A stretch of DNA of 64,000 nt from Nocardia vermiculata NBRC 100427 (GTDB lineage Bacteria > Actinomycetota > Actinomycetes > Mycobacteriales > Mycobacteriaceae), in the NCBI RefSeq assembly GCF_001613265.1, contig NZ_BDCA01000001.1, positions 1 to 64,000 of the forward strand. The letters run 5' to 3'. A model generated the notes under the pieces. It did no database searches and was not told the origin of the DNA. It saw only the letters and a program-made list of their open reading frames with translations. Positions 47,740 through 57,015 of this stretch are shown here, piece after piece. Position numbers and translations under genes: made by a program. Within the stretch, counting starts at the first letter, position 1. The number at the start of each line of letters is the position of its first letter.

Positions 47740-48644
47740 CAGAAGTAGCCCTCTCGCTTGCGATCTTCCATACCGGATTCGGAGATGCGGTCGTCGGCGC
47801 GGGTGGCACCGCGTTCGGTGAGCCGGGTGACCGCGGTTTCGGCGATCACTGCCGCCGGGTTGTCGGCCTCGCTCTCGACACAACCGGTGCAGTCGGCGTC
47901 GCCGAGGGTCCGGAAACGCACCCGCGCCTCGAGGATCGATTCGTCGGCCGCCGGAGTGAGGAACGGGTTGGTGGCCAGCAGCATGCCGTCCCGGCGGAAC
48001 ACCTCGCGACGGTGCGCGTAGTACAGCGAGGGAAGTTCCACGCCTTCACGGTCGATGTACTCCCAGATGTCGAGCTCGGTCCAGTTCGACAGCGGGAATA
48101 CGCGAATATGCTGCCCCGAACGGTGATTGCCGTTGTACAGGTTCCACACCTCGGGCCGCTGCGCGCGAGGTTCCCAGGAGCCGAATTCGTCGCGGAAGCT
48201 GAAGACCCGCTCCTTGGCGCGCGCCTTCTCCTCGTCGCGGCGTGCACCGCCGAAGACCGCGTCGAAGCGATTCTCGGAGATCCCGCGCAGCAGGGTGGCG
48301 GTCTGCAACCGGTTGCGACTCTCCCCCTGACGTTCGGTGGTCCGTCCGGCGTCGATGTCGTCCTGCACCTTCGCCACCACCAGGCGCGCGCCGAGCCGGG
48401 CCACGGTGCGATCGCGGAATTCGATCACCTCGTCGAAGTTTCGCCCGGTATCGACGTGCATCAGCGCGAACGGCAGCGGGGCCGGCCAGAACGCCTTGCG
48501 GGCCAGCTCCAGCATCACCGCCGAATCCTTACCGCCGGAGAACAACAGCACCGGCCGTTCGAAGGTGGCCGCCACCTCCCGGAAGATGTGCACCGATTCG
48601 GCCTCGAGGGCCGACAGGTGCGACAGCTCGTATCCCGTCTGCAT
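47739..48644 (-). CDS. cysD: sulfate adenylyltransferase subunit 2 CysD
   Basis: A 301-residue PP-loop ATP sulfurylase subunit. The PP-loop is LLFSGGKDSAVMLELARKAF; MHVDTGRNFDEVIEFRD and FGGARRDEEKARAKERVFSF are family signatures. It adenylylates sulfate with CysN. ATG at 48644 is chosen; the adjacent GTG at 48647 is equally possible. No cysH is present next to it, so the module is tuned for PAPS production rather than immediate reduction. Upstream region 48645-48918 carries a TTGTCA on the minus strand (48733-48728) as a possible -35. Confidence 0.96.
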   Translation of the reverse strand: MQTGYELSHLSALEAESVHIFREVAATFERPVLLFSGGKDSAVMLELARKAFWPAPLPFALMHVDTGRNFDEVIEFRDRTVARLGARLVVAKVQDDIDAGRTTERQGESRNRLQTATLLRGISENRFDAVFGGARRDEEKARAKERVFSFRDEFGSWEPRAQRPEVWNLYNGNHRSGQHIRVFPLSNWTELDIWEYIDREGVELPSLYYAHRREVFRRDGMLLATNPFLTPAADESILEARVRFRTLGDADCTGCVESEADNPAAVIAETAVTRLTERGATRADDRISESGMEDRKREGYF

Positions 48645-48918
48645 CACCTACGCCTGTCCGCGTCGTCGCCGGCACCGGAACCACACCGGTTGCGGTGTCG
48701 AATAGTCGACGCTAGTGTTCGATATTATGACAATGACGATAGGCTGCGGCCGATTCGCCGGTCAAGACCTCTCCCGCCGCGCGGTCCCGGTGAGTGGGCA
48801 GACCCGTCCACTCGAACGACCGGCGCGTGTCCTCCGGTAACGGTCCACCGATGGCGGCACACCGGGAGTGAGCTGCCAGAATCCAAGGGATGACACCCGA
48901 TTTCAGAGAGAGCGAGCT

Positions 48919-49797
48919 ATGACGGAGACGTCCACCCCGGCACCGGTGAGCGCCGGCTCCCCTCCCACTCACCGGGTAGTCCGCGTGATCGAGTTGCTGG
49001 CACGCCGCTCGGCCGAACATCTGTCCCTGGCCCGAATCGTGCGTGAGACCGGCCTGTCACGAGCCACCGCCCACGCGGTGCTCACGCAGCTCACGTCCGA
49101 TGGGTGGACGACCCGGGACGAGGACGGCAATTACAGCCTCGGCCTCGGACTGCTGGCCGTGGCGCGCCGGGCCGAAACCGCGTTCCCGTTGCGGCGCCTC
49201 GCCCATGAACCGATGCGGGCATTCGTGGCCGCCCAGGGCTTCCCCATCTTCCTCGCCGAGCGAGACAACAGCTCGATCATAATTACCGAAACCGCCGGCA
49301 CCCCCTCGGTGCCGTGGATTCGCCAGGGCCGCAGGCTTCCGCTGGCGCCGCCGGTGGCGCGAGAATTCATCGCCTGGGCATCGGAGGGTGAGCGTGCGGA
49401 ATGGATCGCGAACGCCGACCCGGCCCACCGCGATCGCCTCGGCGCCGTCCTCGCCGCGGTCCGCACCCGGGGCTACTCGGTGGAGCGACTCTCCGACGAA
49501 TCCACCCCTGTTCTGGAAGCGCTTGCCGCCCTGCGCCATTCCCCCGTCACCGATCCGCTGCGCAACCGCCTGGGCAGCATGATCACCGATTTGATCACCA
49601 TCGACTATCTGCCGGACGAACTGGGCGCCGACAACGCCGTGGTCACCGTCGCCGCCCCCATTTTCGCCGGCGACCGGGTCGTCGCCGCACTGGTCGCCTG
49701 CCCCGACGCCCACCTGTCCGCCGAACGTCTCACCGATCTCGGTGCCGCCACCACCGCCACCGCCCGCGCGATCACCACCGCCACGAACCACACCTGA
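48919..49797 (+). CDS. IclR family transcriptional regulator
   Basis: A 292-residue regulator. The winged helix includes RVIELLARRSAEHLSLARIV and LSRATAHAVLTQLTSDGWTT; the IclR effector domain follows. ATG at 48919; GAGAGAG upstream is a weak ribosome site. It is divergent from cysD across 274 bp, so it is a candidate regulator of the sulfation run, though it could act elsewhere. The effector domain is shorter on conserved residues than in catabolic IclR proteins. Confidence 0.9.
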   Translation: MTETSTPAPVSAGSPPTHRVVRVIELLARRSAEHLSLARIVRETGLSRATAHAVLTQLTSDGWTTRDEDGNYSLGLGLLAVARRAETAFPLRRLAHEPMRAFVAAQGFPIFLAERDNSSIIITETAGTPSVPWIRQGRRLPLAPPVAREFIAWASEGERAEWIANADPAHRDRLGAVLAAVRTRGYSVERLSDESTPVLEALAALRHSPVTDPLRNRLGSMITDLITIDYLPDELGADNAVVTVAAPIFAGDRVVAALVACPDAHLSAERLTDLGAATTATARAITTATNHT

Positions 49798-49995
49798 TCG
49801 GCGGCAATGTGGTGGTCAGCGTCTTCGCCGACCCCCGGTGCCGTCACCACCGCCCGCGCCGGCACGCGTTAACCGAGCTGCACGCCGAACGATCACGCGC
49901 GCGAGCCACCGGAGAACCGTGGGTCCGAGCGCTCGCGCCGCGCCGGGACCGGATCCCTCGGACCGCAGGGGCGCGGATGCCGCCTGGCCCGTCAA

Positions 49996-50763
49996 CTATC
50001 CCCGCAAGCGGTATGCGGGCCCGGGGTCGGCGGCGAGATAGTCCGCCCAGGTGCGAGTGCCGTCCGGGTGGTCGGGACAGGTGTTGTCCCCCGCGCGAAA
50101 GCCGGCCGCGACCTTCCCCGGCAACGGTAACGAGACCACCCGGCGCGGGCCCTCGCGATACTGCTGCCAGGTCCGGATCATCTCCCGCAGGGTGAGCACC
50201 TCGGGACCGCCGAAGTCTGCTGCCCGCCCCTGCGGTTCCCCCTCGGCCAGCTCGGCGAGCCGGGCCGCGACATCGGTCGTGTCCACGGACTGGAAGCGGA
50301 AATCCAGCGGCAGCGGCGCGACCGGCAGCCGCCGCACCCCCGACAACACCGTGGCGACCAGATCGTGGAACTGAGTGGCACGCAGAATCGTATGCGGCAC
50401 ACCACTGTCGGTGATCAGCTGCTCGCAGGCCAGCTTGTTGCGGTAATACCGGAACGGGATGCGGTCGATCCCGACGATCGATACGTACAGCAGCTGCCGC
50501 ACTCCCGGCGCGGCGGCGAGCAGCTGCCTGGTCTGCTCGGCATCCGGCGCACCGAACTTCCGGAAATCCGAGGCCGCGTGCACGATCACCTCCGCACCGT
50601 CTGCCGCGGCGGCCACCCCCTCCCCTGTACTCAGATCCCCCACGTGTGTCCCCGCCCCGGGCCGGCGCGACAGTACCCGCACCTCGTGCCCGCGCTGCGT
50701 CAGACCTGCCACCACCTGCCGGCCGAGCGTTCCCGTTCCACCGGTCACCAGCACTGTGCTCAT
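49996..50763 (-). CDS. NmrA-like NAD(P)-binding protein
   Basis: A 255-residue atypical SDR. The N-terminal TVLVTGGTGTLGRQVVAGLT is the dinucleotide loop and VRVLSRRPGAGTHVGDLSTG the NADP-type second strand. The classical Tyr-x3-Lys is present as RYYRNKLACEQL, so weak oxidoreductase activity is possible. ATG at 50763; a TTG four codons upstream is an alternative. It is divergent from the FAD oxidoreductase gene by 147 bp. Confidence 0.9.
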   Translation of the reverse strand: MSTVLVTGGTGTLGRQVVAGLTQRGHEVRVLSRRPGAGTHVGDLSTGEGVAAAADGAEVIVHAASDFRKFGAPDAEQTRQLLAAAPGVRQLLYVSIVGIDRIPFRYYRNKLACEQLITDSGVPHTILRATQFHDLVATVLSGVRRLPVAPLPLDFRFQSVDTTDVAARLAELAEGEPQGRAADFGGPEVLTLREMIRTWQQYREGPRRVVSLPLPGKVAAGFRAGDNTCPDHPDGTRTWADYLAADPGPAYRLRG

Positions 50764-50910
50764 AACCCCACTCAACCCCCGCAGCGGCCGTCACACAAGC
50801 GTGCCCTCGCCCACATCCTCGTCCCGTCCGGCGCCGGGCGGACCGCGCGCACCTGCACGCCGAATCTCAGGGGCAGACGTAGCGCCGCGACTGTGGTTAG
50901 CTCAGTGGCC

Positions 50911-52209
50911 ATGAGTACGACGCTGGCTGATCTGCCGGAGGAATATCTACCCCTTGACACCGCGGATGTCGTTCGCACAGTGCGAGATTCACGACCACAA
51001 CCGCTGATGGTACGTGGCGGCGATCACACTGCCGAATCCGATCACCCAGCCGAAATGCTCGACGAACCGAGCGCGCCCGATCGCCGCGTCGTCATGTCAC
51101 TGCGCCGGATGAACCGGGTCCAGGCCGTGGATGCCGACGCCCGCCTGGTCCGCGTCCAGGCCGGTGCGCGGCTCTCCGATATCGATCGCACCCTGGCGGC
51201 ACACGGCCTGGGGCTGCCCGTCGTCGGCGACCATCGCGAAATCACCGCCGGCGGGTTCGCCGCGGTCGGCGGGCTCAGCGCCGCCTCACACCGCTACGGC
51301 ATGTTCAGCGACAACGTCGTCGCCGTCGAATACGTCGACCCCGACGGCAGATTCGGCACCTGCGGGCGCACCCATCATGCCGACCGGTTCCGCGCGATCC
51401 TCGGCGGTGGCGGGCGCACCGGCATCATCACCGCGCTCACCCTGCAGGCCATCGAGGTGGACAAGGACCACACCTGGCTCACCTCCGAAGCACACCGGTT
51501 CCTGGACTTCGACACCTTCGTCGAACAGTCGCACGCCGAGATCACCCGCCCCGGTGACGCCCTGCTGCAGGTCGGCCGTTGGGTCGACACCGCGCCGCTG
51601 CGGGTGTCGCGCCCCGTCGGCACCGGTCACGTCCAGCTGGGCACGGTCCGCTTCGGACAGTGGTCGAGCCTGCATCCCACCGCCGCCACCCCCTCGCTGC
51701 GGGCCCGCCGGGAACTGGGGTCACGAGCCCGGAAGTCGCTGGGCGCCATCGCCTCCGCCGCGGGCGGTCGTGCCGGCATGCCGGTGCGCAATGCGGCCGC
51801 CGGCGCACTGATGTTCTCGCCGAAGGTGCTCACCCTGCGCGATGCCGAATATCTCGCCGACACCGTGATCAGCTCGTCCGAGCGCGGCCCCGCCTACCGG
51901 GTGGCCGTCTTCGCGCCGTTGTCGAGTTACAGCACCGTCTTCCACCGGCTGCACGATCTGTTCGCCGACCACCGCGAGCGCAGCGGCGCCATCACCGTCA
52001 TCTCCGCGATGACCTACGGGGTGCGGTCACCGGATCTGCACGCGGTGTCGGGTGAGGACCACGGCTTCATCACCTTCACCTGCCGGCTGCGCCCCACCGG
52101 CACCTATTCCGGCCGCTCCGGCGCCCCGGACCTGCTGCGCGACATCACCACTGGCATCGACGACATCTGCCGGTCCGAGCGCGCCCTGCGCTACGACACC
52201 GAGGACTGA
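50911..52209 (+). CDS. FAD-binding (PCMH/VAO-type) oxidoreductase
   Basis: A 432-residue flavoprotein with an N-terminal FAD_binding_4 domain: DARLVRVQAGARLSDIDRTL, then the flavin motif DHREITAGGFAAVGGLSAAS and MFSDNVVAVEYVDPDGRFGT. The C-terminal 200 residues are a substrate domain without a recognised family motif. No His of the covalent-FAD type is obvious. ATG at 50911; GTG 50905 possible. Substrate unknown. The next gene is convergent, with a terminator between. Confidence 0.88.
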   Translation: MSTTLADLPEEYLPLDTADVVRTVRDSRPQPLMVRGGDHTAESDHPAEMLDEPSAPDRRVVMSLRRMNRVQAVDADARLVRVQAGARLSDIDRTLAAHGLGLPVVGDHREITAGGFAAVGGLSAASHRYGMFSDNVVAVEYVDPDGRFGTCGRTHHADRFRAILGGGGRTGIITALTLQAIEVDKDHTWLTSEAHRFLDFDTFVEQSHAEITRPGDALLQVGRWVDTAPLRVSRPVGTGHVQLGTVRFGQWSSLHPTAATPSLRARRELGSRARKSLGAIASAAGGRAGMPVRNAAAGALMFSPKVLTLRDAEYLADTVISSSERGPAYRVAVFAPLSSYSTVFHRLHDLFADHRERSGAITVISAMTYGVRSPDLHAVSGEDHGFITFTCRLRPTGTYSGRSGAPDLLRDITTGIDDICRSERALRYDTED

Positions 52210-52230
52210 CCGCCGCCTCCGGCACACACG

Positions 52231-52264
52231 ACAGCGCCCCGGTCGTATTCGACCGGGGCGCTGT
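52231..52264. terminator. bidirectional hairpin terminator
   Basis: Perfect 15-bp stem (52231-52245 with 52250-52264) and 4-base loop tatt, between the convergent FAD oxidoreductase and ctaF genes. Confidence 0.85.
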
Positions 52265-52283
52265 AGGTTCGTGCGGTTCGGAT

Positions 52284-52700
52284 TCAGTGCTTCTCGGCAC
52301 CCACGTAGTACTCGAAGACCAGACCCGCGACCGTGGTCAGCACGCAGATCACGCCGACGGCGATCAGCCAGTACTGCCAGAACGCGAACCCGATCGCGGT
52401 GACCGCGGCGGAGCCGGCGAGCAGGATGGGCCAGAAGCTACCGGGCGAGAAGAAGCCCAGGTCGCCGGCGCCGTCCACGATCTCGGCCTCTTCGTAGTCC
52501 TCCGGGCGCAGATCCAGGCGGCGCGCCACGAAGCGGAAGTAGGTGCCGACGATCAGCGTCAGACCGGCGGTCAGCACGATCGCGGTGGTGCCTGCCCACT
52601 CGATGCCCGTGCGGGACTGGCCGGTGAAGAATCCGTAGATCACCGCCACGATGATGAAGAACACCGTGAGCAGTTCGAAGATGCGTGCTTCGACCTTCAT
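52284..52700 (-). CDS. ctaF: cytochrome c oxidase subunit IV CtaF
   Basis: A 138-residue protein with four membrane helices and the actinobacterial CtaF pattern, including [20 protein letters not shown] between helices 2 and 3 and [15 protein letters not shown]. It is a small subunit of the aa3 oxidase (Rv2199c). ATG at 52700, 13 bp after ctaC ends, so they are co-transcribed. Confidence 0.95.
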   Translation of the reverse strand: MKVEARIFELLTVFFIIVAVIYGFFTGQSRTGIEWAGTTAIVLTAGLTLIVGTYFRFVARRLDLRPEDYEEAEIVDGAGDLGFFSPGSFWPILLAGSAAVTAIGFAFWQYWLIAVGVICVLTTVAGLVFEYYVGAEKH

Positions 52701-52713
52701 GTCAGTTCAGTCC

Positions 52714-53808
52714 TTACTTGCTCTCGGCCTGGCTGGCTGAACGCGTGGTCCGACGGGTATCGAACGGATGCGTGGTGGTGGCGACCGGCGATTCGCCGAT
52801 GCTCGCGAGCGCGTCGGCGTTGGTCGCGCCGCCCTTGCGGGCATCCATGTACTTCGCGAACTTCTCCGGAGTCACGGCCCGGACCTCGAAGTTCATCATC
52901 GAGTGGTAGGTACCGCACATCTCGGCGCAGCGGCCGACGAACGCACCCTCGTGGTCGATCTGCGAGATCTGGAAGGTGTTGTCGGAGTGGTTCTCCTCCG
53001 GGTTCGGCATCACGTCGCGCTTGAACAGGAACTCCGGCACCCAGAAGGAGTGGATGACGTCGGCGGCGGCCAGCTGGAACTCGATGGTCTTGCCGGTCGG
53101 CAGCACGAGCACCGGGATCTCGTTGGACGAGCCGATGGTCTCGACCTTGTCGTAGTGCAGGTAGGAGATGTCGTTGGCGGGCAGGCCGTGGATCGGTCCG
53201 GGCTGCGGGTGGCCGTCGGCCGTGCGCTCCTCGTACCGGTTCTTGATGTCCTCGTTCATCGACTGGCGGGTGTGGTCCACCCCGTCGTAGATCTCGCCGT
53301 TGGCGCCGACGACCGTCTGGTAGCCGAACTTCCAGTTCCACTGGAACGCGGTCACGTCGACGACCACGTCCGGATCGGGCGACTTCTCGTGCACGTAGTT
53401 CTGCACGACCACGGTGAAGTAGAACAGCACCGCGATGATGACGAACGGGATCGCGGTGTAGGTCAGCTCCAGCGGAACGTTGTAACCGGTCTGCCGCGGG
53501 AACTCCGGAGAGTTCTTCTTCTTGCGGTGGAAGGCCACGGTCCAGAAGGTCAGACCCCAGACCAGCACACCCATCGCCAGGGCGGCGACGACCGACCATG
53601 TCCACAGTTCCCGCATCCGGGTCGCCTGCGGGGTGATCCCCGTGGGCCAGCCGAACCGCAGCACGGGGTTGTCGATCGAGCAGCCCGAGACGAGCATCAC
53701 GGTGATCCCGATGGACACCGCCAGCCCGGCCCGCCGAAGGATGCGGCCTCGCCGTCCTCGGGCGGGGCGTGCCCCTATCGCTTCGCTCGCCTTGTGCGCC
53801 ACGCTCAA
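52714..53808 (-). CDS. ctaC: cytochrome c oxidase subunit II CtaC
   Basis: A 364-residue subunit. A lipobox-like VMLVSGCS at the end of the signal (about residue 43) suggests acylation. Two membrane helices follow, then a cupredoxin domain. The CuA site is in HSFWVPEFLF and CAEMCGTYHSMM (two Cys, His, Met). It passes electrons from the QcrC cytochrome to heme a. GTG at 53808. A longer acidic insertion between helix 2 and the CuA strands is typical of actinobacteria. Confidence 0.96.
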   Translation of the reverse strand: MSVAHKASEAIGARPARGRRGRILRRAGLAVSIGITVMLVSGCSIDNPVLRFGWPTGITPQATRMRELWTWSVVAALAMGVLVWGLTFWTVAFHRKKKNSPEFPRQTGYNVPLELTYTAIPFVIIAVLFYFTVVVQNYVHEKSPDPDVVVDVTAFQWNWKFGYQTVVGANGEIYDGVDHTRQSMNEDIKNRYEERTADGHPQPGPIHGLPANDISYLHYDKVETIGSSNEIPVLVLPTGKTIEFQLAAADVIHSFWVPEFLFKRDVMPNPEENHSDNTFQISQIDHEGAFVGRCAEMCGTYHSMMNFEVRAVTPEKFAKYMDARKGGATNADALASIGESPVATTTHPFDTRRTTRSASQAESK

Positions 53809-53932
53809 CGCCTTCCTGGTCGTCCATCCGACACGGTGCTGTCCGGGACCCCGTACAGCACGTTTTCAGCACGTTCGGGAGCTTCTCGTCGACAGTGCAG
53901 AACGCACGGCCGACCACGAGAGTTCCCGAGTA

Positions 53933-53945
53933 CTACGCAGCGTAG
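53933..53945. promoter_or_regulatory. 13-bp palindrome between ctaC and asnB
   Basis: CTACGCAGCGTAG, perfect inverted repeat with a single central base, in the 270-bp divergent region. Its role is not known; it is short enough to occur by chance. Confidence 0.35.
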
Positions 53946-54078
53946 ACCAAACCGGCTCCCGCGTTGTGCGCGGGTCGCTTTCGACACGCACCGGTCCCAC
54001 CGGAACCTGCTCCGTGGGGCATACTCGGGAACTGGTTTCGAATGTTTGCTCCGATCTGGAAACGAGGTTCTCGACGCA

Positions 54079-56004
54079 GTGTGTGGACTGCTGGGATTTC
54101 TGACCGCCGATGTGGCCACCGACTCCGTTGTGCAGCAGGTGTACGACGCCTTGCAGTGTGGGCGCCATCGCGGCCCGGACGAGCGTGGGACCTGGCATGA
54201 CGAACACATCATCCTGGGCTTCAACCGGTTGTCGATCATCGACATCGACCATTCGCATCAGCCGCTGCGGTGGGGACCGCCGGACAACCCGGAACGCTAC
54301 GCCCTCGCATTCAACGGCGAGATCTACAACTACCTCGAGTTGCGCAGCCGGCTGAGCGAGGAATTCGGCGCGAGTTTCCGGACCGAGGGAGACGGCGAGT
54401 CCATCGTCGCGGCCTACCACCACTGGGGTACCGCAGCCTTCTCGATGCTGCGCGGCATGTTCGCCTTCGCGATCTGGGACACCGAGACCCGGGAGCTGGT
54501 GCTCGCACGCGATCCGTTCGGCATCAAACCGCTGTTCCTGGCCACCGGGCCGGGTGGCACCGCATACGCCAGCGAGAAGAAGAGCCTGCTGGAACTGCTG
54601 CCGGCGCTACAGGTGTCCGACGATCTCGACCCGCGCGCACTCGAGCACTACACCGTGCTGCAGTACGTCCCGGAGCCGGAAACGCTGCATGCGAACATCC
54701 GCCGCCTGGAATCGGGCTGCTACGCGACGCTGCGCCCGGGCGCCGAACCGGAGGTCTCGCGCTACTTCCGCCCGGATTTCCGGGTGCGTCCCTTCGCTGC
54801 CGGTACCGAGGAGGCCCGCTACCGCGAGATCGCGGAGGTCCTCGAGGATTCGGTGGCCAAGCATATGCGCGCGGACGTCACCGTCGGCGCATTCCTGTCC
54901 GGCGGTATCGACTCCACCGCCACCGCGGCGCTGGCGATCCGGCACAACCCGAATCTGCTCACCTTCACCTCCGCCTTCGAGCGCGAGGGGTATTCGGAAG
55001 CCGATGTGGCTGCCGAGACCGCCGAAGCGATCGGCGCGAAGCACTTCATCCGCACGGTCTCCCCCGAGGAGTATGCCGCCGCGATTCCCGAGATCGTCTG
55101 GTATCTGGACGACCCGGTGGCCGATCCGGCCCTGGTGCCGCTGTATTTCGTGGCGCAGGAAGCTCGTAAGCACGTCAAGGTGGTGCTCTCCGGCGAAGGC
55201 GCCGACGAGCTCTTCGGCGGCTACACCATCTACCGCGAGCCGCTGTCGCTGAAGCCGTTCGAATATCTGCCGAAGGGGGTGCGGCGGCTGGCGGGCAAAC
55301 TGTCGGACCGGATTCCCGACGGCACCCGCGGGAAGAGCCTGCTGCATCGTGGTTCATTGCCGCTCGAGCAGCGCTACTACGGCAACGCACGCAGTTTCAA
55401 CGATGCCCAGTTGCGCTCGGTGCTGCGCGATTTCCGTCCGGAGTGGACCCATCAGGACGTGACCGCGCCGATCTACGCGCAGTCCCGCGGCCTGGACCCG
55501 GTGGCGCGGATGCAGCATCTGGACCTGTTCACCTGGTTGCGTGGCGACATCCTGGTCAAGGCCGACAAGATGACCATGGCGAATTCGCTGGAGCTGCGGG
55601 TGCCGTTCCTCGATCCCGAGGTGTTCGCCATCGCTCAGCGGATCCCCTATCAGCAGAAGATCACCCCCGAGACCACCAAGTACGCGCTGCGCCGGGCCCT
55701 GGAGACCATCGTCCCGCCGCATGTGCTGCACCGTCCGAAGCTGGGCTTCCCGGTGCCACTGCGGCACTGGCTGCGTGGTCCGGAGCTCTACGACTGGGCC
55801 GCCACCACGATCGCCGAGTCCCAGACCGACCACCTGCTGAACAAGGCCGCGGTCAAGGCGATGCTGGAGGCGCATCGCGCCGGCGACGGCGACCACAGCC
55901 GCCGGTTGTGGACGCTGCTGGTGTTCATGGTGTGGCACGGCATCTTCGTCGAGGAGCGGATCAAGCCGAATATCCAGGAGCCGAGCTACCCGGTGCGCCT
56001 TTGA
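54079..56004 (+). CDS. asnB: glutamine-dependent amidotransferase AsnB/LtsA (class II)
   Basis: A 641-residue protein: N-terminal glutaminase with Cys2 as nucleophile (CGLLGFL), RHRGPDERG and ALAFNGEIYNYLELR; C-terminal synthetase with PP-loop SGGIDS (274-279) and LSGEGADELFGGYTIY. It is labelled asparagine synthase, but the actinobacterial ortholog (Rv2201, LtsA) amidates meso-DAP of peptidoglycan. GTG at 54079 puts Cys right after the initiator. Divergent from ctaC. Confidence 0.94.
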   Translation: MCGLLGFLTADVATDSVVQQVYDALQCGRHRGPDERGTWHDEHIILGFNRLSIIDIDHSHQPLRWGPPDNPERYALAFNGEIYNYLELRSRLSEEFGASFRTEGDGESIVAAYHHWGTAAFSMLRGMFAFAIWDTETRELVLARDPFGIKPLFLATGPGGTAYASEKKSLLELLPALQVSDDLDPRALEHYTVLQYVPEPETLHANIRRLESGCYATLRPGAEPEVSRYFRPDFRVRPFAAGTEEARYREIAEVLEDSVAKHMRADVTVGAFLSGGIDSTATAALAIRHNPNLLTFTSAFEREGYSEADVAAETAEAIGAKHFIRTVSPEEYAAAIPEIVWYLDDPVADPALVPLYFVAQEARKHVKVVLSGEGADELFGGYTIYREPLSLKPFEYLPKGVRRLAGKLSDRIPDGTRGKSLLHRGSLPLEQRYYGNARSFNDAQLRSVLRDFRPEWTHQDVTAPIYAQSRGLDPVARMQHLDLFTWLRGDILVKADKMTMANSLELRVPFLDPEVFAIAQRIPYQQKITPETTKYALRRALETIVPPHVLHRPKLGFPVPLRHWLRGPELYDWAATTIAESQTDHLLNKAAVKAMLEAHRAGDGDHSRRLWTLLVFMVWHGIFVEERIKPNIQEPSYPVRL

Positions 56005-56029
56005 CGGCGGCCGATTTACGCCACTCTTG

Positions 56030-56055
56030 AACGTGCCGCTATATAACGGTACATT
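56030..56055. promoter_or_regulatory. imperfect 26-bp dyad upstream of the Gly-rich secreted protein gene
   Basis: Left arm 56030-56042 and right arm 56043-56055 are reverse complements at 10 of 13 positions, centred on TATATA. All three mismatches are transitions. AT-rich centre in GC-rich DNA, 26 bp after asnB. Candidate operator or promoter for the next gene. Confidence 0.5.
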
Positions 56056-56119
56056 AAGCGGGTCAACCGAGGGCTCGGCCATGGACGGGTCCGCCCTGGA
56101 CAACCCGTTAGGAATTGTC

Positions 56120-56491
56120 ATGATCCGTAACGATGTGCGCTCGACCATCCGGCACCGGATATCGTCCGCGGCGATCACCCTGGCGATCGTGGTGACCCCG
56201 ATCGCCGCGGCTGCCGCCCCCGCATTCGCCGAGCCGGCAGCACCGCCCGCCCGGTCCCAGGCCGCCACGACCGATCTCCAGGCCGTCCACGGCTGGGGGC
56301 ACCACGGCGGTTGGGGGCAGCACAGCGGCTGGGGCTACGGCGGCGGCTGGAACAGCCCAGGCCTGGGCTACGGCGGCATGTATCCGGGGTGGTACAACCC
56401 GTGGATGGGCTACGGCTACCAGGGCATGTACAACCCCTGGATGGGCGGCGGCTACTCCGGGATGGGGATGTACAGCGGAAGTGCCTACTGA
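56120..56491 (+). CDS. Gly/Trp/Tyr-rich secreted protein
   Basis: A 123-residue protein. The signal peptide (residues 1-37, ending APAFA) is followed by about 30 Ala/Pro-rich residues and then a 60-residue Gly/Trp/Tyr/Met-rich segment with repeated YNPWMG units and His-Gly-Trp steps (WGHHGGWGQH). No cysteine in the mature part. ATG at 56120 has TAGGA upstream. Such aromatic, glycine-rich sequence suggests a structural or self-associating surface protein. I do not recognise the family. Confidence 0.75.
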   Translation: MIRNDVRSTIRHRISSAAITLAIVVTPIAAAAAPAFAEPAAPPARSQAATTDLQAVHGWGHHGGWGQHSGWGYGGGWNSPGLGYGGMYPGWYNPWMGYGYQGMYNPWMGGGYSGMGMYSGSAY

Positions 56492-56541
56492 CCACACGAT
56501 CGCCCTGGGCGCAGCGCGGTCGGCGGCCTAGCCTCGTTGAT

Positions 56542-56811
56542 ATGTGCCGAAATATCACCGCGCTGCGCGGTCTGGACCCCGTGGCGACCCCCGAGGAGAT
56601 CGAGGCCGCCGCCCTGCAGTACGTGCGCAAGGTCGGCGGGTTGTCGTCGGTGTCGGAGTCCAACCGGCCCGCCGTCGAGGAGGCGGTCGCCGAGATCGCG
56701 GCCGTCACCACACGCCTGCTGGCCGCGCTCCCCGACCGCAAGGTGCCACCCAAGTCCGTGCCGCCGCTGCGCCGCCCCGAAGTACAGGCCCGCATCGCCG
56801 CCCGCGGCTGA
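56542..56811 (+). CDS. DUF2277 family protein
   Basis: An 89-residue protein beginning CRNITALRGLDPVATPEEIE, the DUF2277 start, with a helical middle and the end VPPLRRPEVQARIAARG. ATG at 56542; TAGCCT seven bases upstream suggests a leaderless transcript. Cytoplasmic, function unknown; widespread in actinobacteria and proteobacteria. Confidence 0.9.
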   Translation: MCRNITALRGLDPVATPEEIEAAALQYVRKVGGLSSVSESNRPAVEEAVAEIAAVTTRLLAALPDRKVPPKSVPPLRRPEVQARIAARG

Positions 56812-57015
56812 ACTCGAGTTCCGCCCGACCGAGACACCCGGCGGCCGGTCCTCGCCGCCCGCGCCCATGGTCGGATTGCGCCGGCGGCCGGGCTACCCGC
56901 GCCGGTGGTCGGACTGTGGCCGCCGACCGAGCTGCGCGCATCCGCGAGTGTGATGCGGCTGTCGCGGAAGCGGGCCGCCGCTCACGGCTGAGAGCGGTGG
57001 CGACAGGCCAGCGGC

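Noticed and set aside
52768..54078. 437-codon plus-strand frame upstream of and in frame with asnB
   Set aside because: Antisense to ctaC; asnB must start at 54079 so that Cys2 is the catalytic residue.
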